Of a stretch of 64,000 bases of DNA, positions 26,210 to 38,864 are shown one piece after another. The position numbers were made by a program, and so were the translations under genes. The notes below the pieces were generated by a model. That model had not been told where the DNA came from. It did not search any database and saw only the letters and a list, made by a program, of their open reading frames with translations. This DNA is from Arthrinium phaeospermum (taxonomy: Eukaryota; Ascomycota; Sordariomycetes; Amphisphaeriales; Apiosporaceae), in assembly GCA_006503535.1 (NCBI GenBank), contig QYRS01000008.1:806001-870000 (forward strand), in the 5' to 3' direction. Every line of letters begins with the position of its first letter. The stretch's first letter is position 1.

Positions 26210-29200
26210 TTAAGCACCCGACGCAAAGATCTCCTCCACGCCGGCCCCCTCGAACTTGCGCTCGCGGCACTCCCAGTACCCGTCCTTGCCGCTCTTCAGC
26301 TTCCAGACCTCCTCCTCGGCCTCGGGGTCGCTGGCCTTGACGAACCACTTGGGGCTCCAGGTCTCGCCGCGGGCCTCCAGCTCGCGTCGCCGCACCCGCT
26401 GCGCCTCTTCCAACAGCACCTTCTTCTCCTCGGCGTCGTCGAGCTTGCCTTCTTCGGCGCGCCGCTGGTCCGGCCGGAGGCGGCTGTCCGTCGCCGGCAG
26501 GCGGTCACGCTCGATGTCGGTAATCTCGTTGAGGGTGGCCGCGAATGTTGTCAAGCCGTACGTGTTGGGTGCGTTGGGCACCAGGTCGCCGACCTTCCAG
26601 ATCTCCTGGCTGCCATTCTTGAGCGAGCCCGTCCAGGTGCCAGTAACCGGCGACCCAGTGTTCTGGCCATTGGCGTCTTGGAACTCGATTTGGACATCTT
26701 CTCCGCGGCCGCCAAACATGCCGCCCTTCGCCTTGAACTCGGCGACGGCCTTCGCACCGGTGCTCTCGTTGTTGATATCCATGGTACCCACGGGCTCGAT
26801 GTACTTCTCGCCCATGACGACGTTCCGAAGGAACATGGTGGCGATGGTCCAAGAGTACAGCTCATCGGTGCCGTCTGGCAGACGCAAAGCAACACGAACA
26901 CGGCCCTCGGTTGTGACCTCGGCACTCTTTCCCCAGAACTTTTGGGTTGGGGCGGGGCTCTGAGTGAAAGACCAAAGCGCCGCGTCGGCTTGCATGGCCA
27001 ATCGCACCGGACGATGAGATACCTTCTCGACGACGAGGCGGAATCCGCCCGGCACCTCGGAGTCTGTGCGAAGCATCTCAAAGGTCTCGCCGAGCAACGG
27101 GTTGAACGGCTTGCGGATCGCTCGCTCTTTACCGCGGTACCCACTGAACTGCGAAACCGCGAATGCCGCCATGTATCTTAGCCTCTCGTCTGCGGAGCTC
27201 GACTTGGCGGCTTTGTCAAGAAGCTGTGCGTACTCGAGCTGTTCCGCCACGCGCTGGACTAGCGAGATAGGCTCGTTCGAAGAGACCGGCATGGAGATTG
27301 TACTGAGATCTTTGCCAACATTCTTGCGCACAAAGGCAATAAGCGAAGGCGGGGGGACGGTAGCAGCTGGCACAGTGCGGCGCCTCTCAACCCCGATGTC
27401 GATGGGGAGAGGAATGAGGGACTTGGGCTTGCCCGGGAAAAGGGCGGCAGCGCCGGTAGCATCCAACGGTTTGTCTTCCTCCCCATCAGAAGAAACGGAT
27501 GAAGAGGAGTGTATAGACGCCTCCTCGGCTTCTGACCCCTGAGAATCATCCCCTTCACTCTGGCGGTCAATCATGACGACTTGGTTCCGCTCATCCATCT
27601 CGCCTGCTTCGGCATCAAAGAACTCCTCTGTGGACGCTGTCGACTCCATGCTTCTTCTCGAGAGGTTGGCAGACATGGGTGCTGGAATCCGTCTTCGCTT
27701 GCTGTTGGCAATCAGAGCGGTAAACTCTGTCACGACCGAGTCGAGGTCGTTGAGCAGAGCCGCGCAATGTTCTTGCGTACTGCGCTCCTCCTGCTCCATT
27801 CCCTTGGACTTTGTCCGCGAGTGAGCCGCGCCGGTGGGAACCGGTGTGGCTGCTGGGTCTGTAGACGGCGAGGCCAGTGCGGATGAAACGGCAGGCTGGA
27901 AGTTGTTCGGGGACATCACAGACGAACTAGATTTGCGCTTCCAGAACGGCCGTTTGTCTTGGCCCTGTTGGGGGAAATAACCTTCCGCCTCCTCGACCAC
28001 GCTGGGAGAGCTAGGTGCCGGCGCATTCGCGGTATTCGAAGTGGTCGGGCGAGTGTTGTACTGTTTTTGGGAGGCCATGTCCTTGACCAACCTACGCAGA
28101 GCATCCCGTGAACCCACTACGCGGCTCACCAGCGACTCAACTTGATGCCATTCCCTATCTTCCTCAACAGAGTTGCTGGGGCCGCCTGGCGCGGTATTGA
28201 CCACGGGCTTCTCCTTCGAGTGTGGGACGTTCAGGTGGTCAGGAGAAGGCTCAGGCTCAAGGCCCCGGGCAATCCTACTTGCTCTTTCAAGGGCCTTTGC
28301 CCAGTCATCAAAGTCCTTGGCGTTCGAGGCTCTGAGATGCCACACCTCCGCGCCGGAGTCAATATTGATCTCCCGTCGTCGCTCGTCGGCGGCGATCGCG
28401 GCCAGACTAAGCGGGATCGCACCGCGAAGAGCCGAAGAGTTGCGGTTGTAGTAGTATGACAGCGTGCATGACGAGTAGTCCAGGGAGAAGAACCGGCGTG
28501 CAAAGCCCTGGCCCTTCTTTCTGCGTCTCTTGAGTAGATTGCCCGTATGATATGTCGAAGATGTTCCCCCTTCGCTAGGAGCAGCCAAGGAGAGAGCCCT
28601 CGTTCTGTGGCTCTGCAAGCTGTCCACTGAGTCGGAAGCAGCAGCCGCCGTTTGCGGGCTTGGCTTTACAAGGCTGGACTTGCTCGCAGCTGCGGCCTGC
28701 AGGTTCGGCAGATACGCGGCTCCCTGTGGTGACTGGCCGGTGGGGTAGGTCAAAAGGACAAACGTGGCCGTCTTGCTTGTTTGTTTCGAGAAGGTATTGT
28801 CGAAGACCAGACCGAACATGGCGCCCTCGCCGGCCGTAACATCGTATGTGCCCATAGAGACCTTGTCGGCTTCACATTTCCCATGCCATTTCATGACGGT
28901 GAAGCCTTTGCTCTGGAGCTGTTCCTGTGCCGAGCTGGCATCGCGCCGGAAGCGGTTGCTTTTCGCATTGCTGGACCCCTCGATGTTTTCGAATGTCTTG
29001 TTCAGCTCGTCAACGCTAGCGGCCGAGGTTGCCAGGGTAGTCGCGCCGGAGCCCGGGTGCTTGACGATGCCGAAGTTGACGGATTTCTTATGTGGTTGAA
29101 CGCTCCATGATATTGTGTGCCCTTCGTCTACTTTGACCCAGCGAACGATGTAGGACTACAGTAGCAAGAAGAAATCGCGTCAGCTCAGGTTCGGTGTTTT

Positions 29201-29293
29201 AGGGTGGACGCGCAATGCTATTGCGCGCATGGGATCGATCCCTCGGTGCCAACTTACCTTGCTATGGATTTCGAGCTGTTCTATTCCCGCCAT
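26210..29293 (-). CDS. OSH3: Osh3-type oxysterol-binding protein (GOLD-PH-FFAT-ORD)
   Basis: Two exons, 29293-29258 (12 codons) and 29155-26210, encode 993 residues. Order of parts: N-terminal GOLD-like domain (about 13-155, SYIVRWVKVDEGHTISWSV), PH domain (about 205-305, FARRFFSLDYSSCTLSYY), an FFAT-like EFFDAEAGE motif near residue 523 in an acidic setting, and the OSBP-related lipid-transfer domain (about 610-990, with LVQRVAEQLEYAQLL, KPFNPLLGETFE and TQKFWGKSAEV). GOLD plus PH plus FFAT plus ORD is the Osh3 architecture. These proteins work at ER-plasma membrane contacts, binding VAP through FFAT and phosphoinositides through PH/ORD. The usual EQVSHHPP fingerprint reads EKVSHRPV here, so one of the two PI4P-contacting histidines is Arg. 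The large second exon could hide a small in-frame intron in the low-complexity linker (about 310-600). Confidence 0.93.
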
Positions 29294-30576
29294 TGTGTAG
29301 AGCACGCGGCCACGGTTGTGGGTGGGAAGGAAAACGAGAGTGTCGCGTTGAATTGGACTCGTCCGTCACAAGCAAAAGTGGTGGCCGGGCTGGTCTGTCC
29401 ACAAGGGGGTCGGTGTTGCTGACCCCTGTTCGTTCAAGTATGACGCAGCAGGAGCAGGAGGAGCATGTCGTGTCGGGTCGGGGTTGAATTTTGACAGAAA
29501 GCCCAAAAGCTTGAGAGGGAAAAACAAGGACAAGTAGAGGCACAGGAACCGGTGGCGCTTGTGATCAAGTTGCTTGGGCCATTGCTACTTTATCAATGTT
29601 TCCAAGACGAATAAGAAGAACCGGGATGAGACTGCTGATGTAAGGTAAGGTGTCGGACTTTATTGATGTTATGCTGGCTGTCAAAAGTCAATGTCAATCA
29701 TCCTTTCGCCTAATTTACGGCCTCCTAACGAAGCCCATGGTACTTAGTGATCTGGTGGGGGGCCTGACAGGTACACAGCCCGAATAGGGAGTAGGCTCTC
29801 GTGGCCCCTAGGGTCCTTGGCTGGGTCATCCCGCCCAAACAAATGGCTTGCCCAGAGCCGTGCGTCCCGTACAAACACAACCCCCAGCCAGGCCACGTAC
29901 GGATACGTGTGTCGGTACGAGAGGCTTGGCCGCCCCCTCAGCAACTGGCCAAAGCCAAACCTGTTTCCACTGCTTTACGGGCATATTTGTCTGCCTGCCC
30001 TTGGCCAGATTACTATTTCTTCACGCTGCTCACGCTGCGCTGCGCTGCGCCATTCCGCCCAGGCTCCAGGCTGCTCTATTAAATCCTTCATAATAGGTCC
30101 GTCTTCGGTTCAAAAACTGGGGATCTTTTCCCAGCAGCCATCTCCGGCTGATCCCGGTACCTGTCATTGACCCAAGTGGCCGGTCTATCCGTGCTGTTCA
30201 GCTACAGACTATAGCCCCTTAGCCCGCCCGCTACCTGAATAGAAAGGCTAGAAGTAGAAGGCCCCCATGGCCCCTGGACCCCCTAGTCGTATGCCCCTTT
30301 TAGCTTACCGAAAGAAAAAGGCACCACCAAATGGCAGAGAGAAATTCAAGTCACGGCCATGCTTATGGGCATTCTTGATTACAGATGTAGATAAAACCGC
30401 TTCTTATGCAACCTGCGCCCTGTAAAAAGCGATAATTTCCATACAAATACAAACTTGCTCCAGCTCTCCAAAGCCCCAGGAGCTTTTGCGTCATTCATGC
30501 TATGAACCGGCCCAGAACAGTCGTTCGGTCCTCTAATTACTGCGACTAACGGCTTTTCTCACCCATCTCTTTCCAT
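29294..30576. other. Intergenic between OSH3-type gene and SPT6
   Basis: This is the promoter side of the minus-strand OSBP gene and the 3' side of minus-strand SPT6. No coding frame with family features is visible. A short GCTGCGCTGCGCTGCGC repeat occurs near 30030. Confidence 0.6.
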
Positions 30577-33500
30577 TTACCTGTGGTGTTGTTGTCTGGG
30601 GGCTCGTTTGGCGTTCTCCGCCATCCTGGCTATCTCCACGTTGAAGCGTGTCTTGAAGCCGTTGCAGAGATCACGCATGTTCGGATACTTCTCCCTCAGA
30701 AATTCGAAGCCATTCGGTATAATTCGCACAACCCAACGTCCAATCTTGGCGGCCTTGTTGGCCTTGAAGCACAGGTAGAAATAACCGGGATGTTTCGGGT
30801 CAATGCAGAACGCATAGGTGGAACGAGTCGGATTCGCATCCGAGTAGGCCGTCAACCATTTCTCTGTTTCCTTGATTAGCATTCTTCCAATACAGGCACG
30901 CGTATAGTAGGGATACTCACCAAGTTCTGAAAGGCTGCCCTTCTTGAACTTGTCGTGGTTCATCATTTGGTCCACCATACGAGCCATGGCCCGCACGTGT
31001 TCTTGGATCAACTCATCGAGATCGCTGTACGTCTTGGATCCAATCAACAGCTTCTTGCCAAGCGTGAAATCGTTCTCCTTTTGCAGTTCGAGAACGTCGA
31101 GATGCTGGTAAACACCATCTGCGACCTTCCACGTAATGGTAAGATGGTCGTTGCCTTTTCCTGACGGACGGATAACAACATCGCCCTTGTCTTTAGAGCC
31201 AAGCCACTGCTCGGCGTCGAAAGAGTTGAACGGCTTGAAGAGGTTGTGCTTGACCACTCTTTGGGCACGCCCTGTGACGCGATCCTTCTCCTGCCCAGCT
31301 TCCTTGTCCTTGTTCTCAAGTGCGACATCCCAGATATCGCGATCGTGGTCGCCGTATTTCTTGTAGGGTCGCCGTAACGAATCCTCGCGCATAGACAGCT
31401 TCGCCATAAAGTCCTTGCGATTGAGCTCCAAAATCTTGGCTTGCGCCGTCTGCCCGACGTGAATGACTTCTTTGATCGAAACATTACCGCGAGACGTGAC
31501 CTCGTGAGCCTCGATACGACCCTCGATGCCACAGTCAAGTTTGGCGATAGCAAAGTCGTCCTTGACCACCCGCACGTTGACAGAAACAACCATGCCTTCT
31601 GCCAAGGAGTCCTTGGTCTCGCCGGTGAACATGACAAAGATCTGATCAGCATTCAGCACACCAAAGTTCCGTCGCAGTTCTTCGTATGGCGCCTGCAGCT
31701 CAGCCCGAATCGTTTCCAGTGTTGCTCGCTTCCGTTGGCTGTAGTTCTTTTCCAGCTGTTCTGCGTACTCTTCGAGAATGAGCTCGTTGACCTTCTCTTG
31801 CTCGTCATCCTTGAAAAGCTTCCGCACAATAGCACCAGCACCGTTCTCGTCAGTCTCGGCCTTGACGTCTTCTTCATCAAGCTCAAGCGCATCAGCCGCC
31901 ATTTTGCGACCAAGCTCATAATCCTCGGGGTGGACACGCGTGTTGTCCAGAGGCTCGGAGGACGGGTTAGTGGCATCGTATTCGATGTAGAGGAAACTGG
32001 CACAGTTATTCCAGACGCGTGGACCAACGACCGGCAACTTGTTGTTATCTGGGTCACCGACAAGCTCGTCGCGCGAATTGACCACACCTCCGTTCGCATT
32101 GATGGCTTTGATGACGCTCGTGGCCTTACGGGGTCCGAGGCCGGAAACATATGGTAGAAGGTTGCATGTGTAAGGGTCGTTTACAGCCTCGTTGATGTCA
32201 ACTCCGCACAGGTTGACCATGTCCACCATAGCTGTCTCTAGTGTCTTCAGCAGCTTGTCTTGGGGCAGCAGACCCTGGTTCGGGTGGAACAGCAGCGACG
32301 AAATATCTTTGCCCAGCGCAGCATACTCTTTCATGGGGTTTTGGAGGTATTTCGCCAGCGCTACACAATAGCGGGTGATGGGGTTTAGCGTAGGGTGGTC
32401 CTGCAGTCCTCGGGGACTGTCTTTGTAAAGCCGGGCAACCTCGTCATTAACGACGATGACCTCAAGCAGCTCGCGGTTCCAGTCGCCAGTCTCGGCATCC
32501 TCGAATTCGGGACTCATGATCTGCTTCTCACTGATGATGCCCTCGATGTCACGTACTAATTTGTGAGTTTCGGACAAGAAGCCGCTGACGCCGATGACAT
32601 CAGGACGCCGGCGCTCAACGAGTTCCACAAACGCTGCTCGTTGGTCCTCATTTCGTGCCAGATTCTCGAATTTGCCTTGCTCGAGTACACGTCCATCTTC
32701 TTCAACCCATGCCCAGAAAATGGGTTCGCGCGCCGGATCTCCCATGCCATTCGAAATAGTCAGAACTCTGGGCGCTGTTCCAAGGACCATGCCCTTAGGC
32801 TTGTATGGGGCTTGGTCCAGCCTCTTCGAGTACTCTTCACGGCAAAGCTTGAGAAGCTCATCCTGGCAAGCGGTTTTCAGAGAGTCTTTGACACCCTTGG
32901 TGATGACGCGTTCGAGTTTACGGAAGGCAAGGTCCAGAACTTCTTGGCGCTCTTGGTTCCAAGCATCTGCGACATGACTGTAGTTCTCAGATACGAACTC
33001 AGCATGCAACTGCTTCTTGAACTCCCTCTCATTCTGCAACCGCAGCTCTACCTCGATCAAGCCATCCTCCTCTGCTTTCATCATCTTCAGGAACAGTTCG
33101 GGGCGGCGGGCGAGATCAGGAATCGTCTGGTTGATGAGGTACTTGATCTCATAATAAGGATGAGAATCGTCGATCCGTCGAAGTCCCTTCTCAGTGCGGC
33201 GACAGCTGATTTCACCCATGCCGTAGAAATGATTCCTGAAATGTTTGCGCATTCTCGGAGTGATGAATAGCTCCTCTGCGTACATTTGGCGGGCCTGTTG
33301 AAGTACCATATCTCCAGTGGCAAAAGTGGAATCAGTCAGACTGTCGGCCAAGTCCATCGGTTGCTGGTCATGGTCCTCGGCATGCTTTTTGCCTTCGCGC
33401 AGCAAGTTCTGTGCCAGACGATCTGGAGTGATACCGTAGGCTTTGACCACCTGGTATGCCTTGCTGTTTCTGATTCGCTCGAACATAGAAGACTTGGCCC

Positions 33501-35036
33501 CAGGACGTTTTGTCTCTCTGGTGACACCGTTCATGGCAGCAATGTCTTTCAACTGAGCCGCATACTGGAAGTTGACATAGTCCTGTAAGTCCTGCAACTC
33601 TTCCATGGTAGCCGCTTGCGGGATCATCTCTTGCAACATTTCGTCCTGTATGCCACCGGCATCTCGGAGATTTTCGCATGTTCTCTCAAGAGCAGAGCGC
33701 TTCTCGATCAGTGCACGGAACTTAATATCGAGCTCCAAGATGCGCCAAAGGTCATCTTGGGTCAAGAGCTTCTCGGCATTCACCAGGAACTCGGGTGCCT
33801 CCGGGTCGTCCTGGAAGTCGGGATTTCGGGTCTTTCGAGCGTGGATGAGGTAGTCCTTGCGATGCTGGAACACGTATGGGACCTCGAGTTCTTCGACCAC
33901 AAAATATTCAAGGACCTTGCCAACAGCTTTGAGGAATGGTTGGTTCAGGTCGCTGGAGAGCTGTTTCTTGGGCCACATGAGGTTGGTGATCCATCTGGAT
34001 TCCTCCTTGAACTGCTCGGACGAAAGTTGGAGTTGCCTAAATGGTTTGCGGTCCAACTGGAATCGCTCAGGCTCGTCCGTCACACGAATCTCGTTGTCTT
34101 CCTCTGTGAGGAGTTTCTCCGCGAGTTGAGAGGGCTCGAAGACATCCTTCAGTTCAAGGTTAGTCTCTTCCCTTTCCCTGTCCAGCTCGGCTTCCTCAAA
34201 ATCGAGCGCCCAGCTGTATTCGAAGCCATCGCCAAAAATTTCCTCCATCTCGCCGAGAACCTCCTTGTCAAGACCTGCGGGGTCCATCAGCGCAGCGAGA
34301 CCGCGATCGCGCGGTCGCGACACTTCCAAATCTTCACGGTGACGTCGCTGCTCATCCTCGTCTTCCGGGAAATCGTCTTCGATGAAGTCGTCGAGGTCAT
34401 CGGCAGGGGCATGATGGCTGGGACGACCACCATAACGACGATCGTCTACAGCATCCTCATCTTCGTCGGAGAAAATATCGTCAAGGCCCCCCTTTTTGCG
34501 GGCGTGGCTGTCCTCGTCTCTGTGGCCGTGTTGAAGTCGCTTGAACTTCTTCTATCCGGTTGGCGATCGCTTAGTATGAGTATTGTGGTCAGCGTAGGTA
34601 TAGGTCTTACCTTCTCCGGTTGCTTGCTTTCCCATCCATCTATGTTTTCCCCAATCAAGTCGAGATCTTCTTCATCTAGTTCAGCTTCCTCGGCCCTCTC
34701 CCGACGTCTCTTCCGCTTTCGTCGCTCTCTCTGGGCTTCCGAGTCTTCGGCCTCTTCGTCGTCGTCTTCGACGATAAAGCCTTCCCGGATCTATTATTAA
34801 CCCCAGCTGTTAGTTCCCAACTATTGGTATTGGGTGACGACACCGCTCACCTTTGCAGCCTCTTCTTCGTCATCATCATCGTCTTCCTCTTCACTCGAGT
34901 CATCCACACGCTCGCGCGGCTTGCGCTTCGGCTCCCGCTCCCGCGCCTCGCCGGTGTCTTCATCGTAGGACTCATCCTCCTCTTCGCTGTCAACATCAGC
35001 CTCGCCCATCACCAAATCGCGCATACTGTTGCTCAT
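30577..35036 (-). CDS. SPT6: Transcription elongation factor SPT6
   Basis: Four exons, 35036-34851, 34790-34611, 34551-30921 and 30863-30577, give 1427 residues. The acidic N-terminus (residues 1-130, many Glu/Asp and KRKRRR) is followed by the Tex-like core: YqgF-like fold about 716-775 (DVIGVSGF), helix-hairpin-helix about 926 (GLGPRKATSVIKAI), S1 RNA-binding domain about 1105-1175 and SH2 domain about 1222-1320 (HNLFKPFNSFDAEQWL), ending with the second SH2. SPT6 is a histone chaperone that travels with RNA polymerase II; the tandem SH2 binds the polymerase linker. I infer the third intron, 57 nt in frame (30920-30864, GTGAGT to AAACAG), because removing it restores the conserved SELEKWLTAYSDANP join. 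Without splicing the frame stays open. The final stop lies in a GTAAAT that resembles a donor site, so a slightly different C-terminus is possible. Confidence 0.96.
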
Positions 35037-36589
35037 TTTGTCGGTGACTGCGGAAGGTGCCGGGACGCAAAGATTTGCCTGCAATGTTTAGGTTGGACCG
35101 AACCGACGGGGTGGGTGATGCCTCAAAGCTGGCTTTTAGCTGAGCAAAGGAAACGGGAGGGCAGTGGCAAAAGAGTGCGAACTCTTGCGCGATTGGGAAA
35201 ATAAAAATGTGAAAGAGAAATAAAAAGGAGATGGCGGGAAGATTGAAGCACGAATAGGCGACAAGCCCAATGATTATGGTATATGCCGTGGTTTGTACAC
35301 GGTTGGATTGGGAAAAATGTATCGCGTCTCTCCGACAGCCTCGCGCTCATCAAGTCTGATCGGATTGATGGATCCAGACTTTATTGCAGGGATGAGCTCA
35401 AAGGAGGCAAGGAGAAAGGCTGGTCCAAGCGGTGGGTGCATACTTTATGCAATCAGGCTGCACAAAGGCTGCTGCATCCACTCGGCGTATTCAATGCATT
35501 TGCTTTATCCAATCCAAGTGCCAAGGTGCACAATATCCCCCACTAAGCTTGGCATATTAATAGCCACTCCAACTTGCTCTCTGAATGCTGACGACTCGTG
35601 GTCCAGGAATTATTGGTCCAGGCCATGAATGACTTGTTGGCAAGAGATAGCAGTGGTGATGAAGTTATAAGGCAACGTTTGATGGACAACGGTTATGGTC
35701 AGTTGTGGTCAGCCACTGGCCATCATCTACAATTTATTCCAGCTAAGGCTGAGGAAGTCCACAACTCAGAATGCAGCTTATGTGCCACATTCTCTTTATT
35801 AAAGATGGATAATTGCTTCGCAAGGGGAAGCTCTCAGGATCATGGCCCGCTGACGTTGTTGTCTGGCATGGTTGCAGAGGGATAATACTGACATTGCTCA
35901 AGGTCCAGATCTGGGTATCAGTCTGAACAACGTCTTGATAAGTCGTCGAACGAAATCGACAATAATTACACAGTACGCGCCGGCTTTATTGCCCATTCAA
36001 TCGTACAATATTCGAGAACTGATCACGCTCACGAAAGGCAACAGCCGAATTCAAGTTTCCAATAGTACTCCGGTTGGTAGTCTTCATATCCGGTCAAGGC
36101 CAACGCGGGATGATGAAGGTCGAGAAGCTTCAGGAACGCGTGCTGTCACGGAAACCCTCGGTGAGCGGAAAACTGGTTTGGCCCATGAAACTGAATAGCA
36201 GGTACTGAGATAATTCACAATCCATGTCACCGAAGTTGGATAGAAACGGAAATATGTTCACGAAGTATTTCATTTCCCTGACCGATACCGTTGATGCAAG
36301 CCCTTGGTGAGAAAAACGATTCAATCAACATATTCGCCCATTTCGCCGGCAGTATACTGCATCTCATCAAGAGGTGATGTGCCTTTTGTGGCAAGCCCAA
36401 TCTCTGGGAGATCAACCATGGTCTCGTCATTCATCCTCTGCACACCGTCCCCTGATCCTCTTCTCCTCCGTCACATATTGACGCTAAAATGACAGTCCGA
36501 AAGGGAATTTGACAACACGTGCAAGCGTAGGTGGAAAGGTGCCGGTTGTTCGATCGGGTCGTGAGGAGGATAAGGTGAGAGCGATGCAT
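35037..36589. other. Intergenic between SPT6 and eL39
   Basis: Promoter of minus-strand SPT6 and 3' flank of minus-strand eL39. No supported gene. A CACGTG core is at 36516-36521, just beyond the eL39 stop. Confidence 0.6.
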
Positions 36590-37041
36590 CTAGATGCCGA
36601 GACGAGTCTTGCGCCAATGTCTTCTCTTGGCATTGTATCTATCAAGTGATCATGTCAGTTTGAGCTCTAGTAGTGGTCAAAATACGCAGTGCGTTGCCTA
36701 TTTCCCCAGGCGAGATGTTGACGGGTTTTCGTCGGAGGAACAGGCTCGAAGAGCAGTTGTAGGAATGTCGTACCTGATGGTGTTACCAGTTCGGAGACGA
36801 ATCCATTGCGGGATAGGTCGGTTCTGCTTCTGGGCCTTGGCCAGCTTCTGCTTGGTGCGGAACGACTTGTGGCTCTGTTAAGCGAAGAAGTTCATGTTAG
36901 CCTCAGATGTCTCCTTCATGTTGCGGTGCATTTCGTCGGCGCATCTTCGCAGTTGACAATTCCTCGTCCTCATGCAATTGCAGCCGCTCGATGCCCGACC
37001 GATAGACGATGCCGCGGTGTGGTATGGTTACGTACCGGCAT
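36590..37041 (-). CDS. RPL39: 60S ribosomal protein eL39
   Basis: Three exons, 37041-37036, 36874-36774 and 36638-36590, encode 51 residues starting [13 protein letters not shown] and ending [11 protein letters not shown], the full and nearly invariant eL39 sequence. The first exon holds only ATG CCG, with a GTACGT donor and a 161-nt first intron. The second intron (GTACGA to TTGATAG) splits an Arg codon. eL39 is a small basic protein lining the ribosome exit tunnel. Tiny first exons with an intron right after the start are common in fungal ribosomal protein genes and often carry expression signals. A TCACGTGC E-box lies about 165 bp upstream of the ATG (37204-37209). The protein length equals that of the family. 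Confidence 0.98.
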
Positions 37042-37990
37042 TTTGACTGCTTGTTGCGCTCAATGTCGAGTTGTTGGTGTTTTCGCAAAGAAGTCGTAGA
37101 AATGCAAGGGTGGAGTAGGCGTCCAAGAGGTATGCACCAACTTTTGAATTTTGCCCGAAGAATAGGAAGGGTTGTGGCCCTTCCAGAGATTTCCCGATTG
37201 AGTCACGTGCGAGCTTTAGCAGCTGTTTGGGTTGAGGCTTGGATAGAACCGTTGTGGCTTATCTCTGTGGCTCTATATTTTGGGGCCCGTGCTCTCATGT
37301 ACCTCTGTACTGGATTTGATGACAAGTATCATCCGCCTAGGCCACTTCTGATGACTGATGGATGAATGAGAGCCCGGGCATTGAGAGGTAAGAAGGTTCC
37401 AAGTCAGGTGGGCCATCTGGGATCAATGCTAATAATGTCCAAGCCCGGCATGCCGGCCGGCTGCCTCTGCCTTTTGCCAATTGATGACAACAGGGAATAC
37501 ACATTACATTCAAAGGTCACTTTCACTCTATCGTGTTGATTAATGCTCAAGCTTGTTGTCAAACCCCCTTCCACAACAAACAAGAAAGCCTGCTATTCAC
37601 TAGCCGCAGCTACAAAGCTCACCTTTAGTCATTTGACAAGCACGACTGGACTATTCAATCATACCTCCTGCTTTGTTAAACGGTCTTGCGACTAGTCTCC
37701 GCCGGCTTCAAGTTTCATTGTGTTCTGTTCACTCGGGTTGGAGTACCTCGTACAGCGTGCAGCGCAAGCTCAAGATCGACCTACCAGCTAAGCTTACCTG
37801 AGCATATCCACTTGGCCAGATCTGCCCGACCTGCATCACCCACCTCCAGCGACCGCGAGCTACTCGGACACACGACCTCTTGAACGTTCGAGAAAGAGGG
37901 ACATCAACAACTCCAAGCTTGGTTATCTCTGGTCCGCTACATCTTCTAGCGATCGTCCTACCGCAAGAGTTGTGCATATAATCCGGCAAA
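37042..37990. promoter_or_regulatory. Shared divergent promoter of eL39 and ARL1
   Basis: About 950 bp separate the divergent starts of eL39 (minus) and ARL1 (plus). A TCACGTGC element at 37203-37210 is the clearest motif and lies close to the ribosomal protein gene. No coding sequence is seen. Confidence 0.6.
37204..37209. promoter_or_regulatory. CACGTG E-box upstream of eL39
   Basis: TCACGTGC lies 163 bp upstream of the eL39 ATG. CACGTG preceded by T is the preferred site of CBF1-type bHLH proteins, and such a protein is encoded at 59359-60424 in this window. In Candida albicans Cbf1 acts at ribosomal protein promoters, so a similar role here is plausible but inferred from one site. Confidence 0.45.
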
Positions 37991-38864
37991 ATGGGTCAAA
38001 GTGTGTCGTGGTTGTCAGGCTTGCTGTGGGCCAAAAAGGAGATCAGGATATTGATTCTAGGTCTTGTAAGTGCCAACGAGCTGGAGCTGGGCCAGGACCT
38101 CACTGGATTCCTTCGCAGCAGGATTCATTGACTCGCGATGCCAAACTGACTGATTTATTGCAGGATAACGCAGGAAAGACAACGTTACTATATAGATTAA
38201 AGGTAGGCTGCTTCCCTGGACATGCAGCGATTCTATGGGGAGATCTCAAAGCAACTAACGAAATGTGTGCACAAACAGATCGGAGAAGTGGTGACGACTA
38301 TCCCTACTATCGGCTTCAACGTCGAATCGGTAACTTACAAGAACCTGAACTTCAACGTGTGGGACCTCGGTGGCCAAACCTCGATTCGACCTTACTGGCG
38401 ATGTTATTACGCAAACACAGCCGCCGTCATCTTCGTTGTTGACAGCACCGATATCGAGCGATTGCAGACGGCTTCCGAGGAGCTGGCTGCCATGTTGAAC
38501 GAGGACGAGCTCAAGGATGCAGCTTTGCTGGTCTTTGCCAACAAGCAAGATCAGCCAGGCGCAAAGGGCGCCGGCGAGATTAGCGAGGCATTAAGATTGG
38601 GTGAACTCAGAGATCGCAATTGGAGCATCATGGCCTGCTCAGCCGTCGATGGGAGCGGTGTTCATGAGGGTATGGACTGGTTGGTGGTAAGTTGCGCCTC
38701 ACATGAGCATACGGGTATCGCTTGAATCGCATCTACGATCTCTACGCGTAGCAGGCCAATTGTCTCGCGCGCTTGGAGAGTCGTGTTGCTATCTATGGTC
38801 AAGTCCAACCCGTTTCATGCGTATTTACTAACTGTCATAACAGCAAACCGTGTCGCAGGAATAA
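37991..38864 (+). CDS. ARL1: ARL1, Arf-like small GTPase
   Basis: Four exons, 37991-38065, 38164-38202, 38279-38686 and 38844-38864, encode 180 residues. Gly2 is in an N-myristoylation context ([10 protein letters not shown]). GTP-binding motifs are complete: P-loop GLDNAGKTT (split by intron 1), switch [20 protein letters not shown] and the CSA box. [25 protein letters not shown] is diagnostic of Arl1 rather than Arf1. Arl1 acts at the trans-Golgi, recruiting GRIP-domain golgins and Arf-GEFs. The last exon is only CAA ACC GTG TCG CAG GAA TAA; reading past the GTAAGT donor at 38687 would give an unrelated tail, so splicing is strongly supported. Length matches the family. It is divergent from eL39. 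Confidence 0.97.

Noticed and set aside
33616..34800. 394-codon plus-strand frame opposite SPT6
   Set aside because: Antisense shadow of SPT6; crosses the SPT6 introns without family features.
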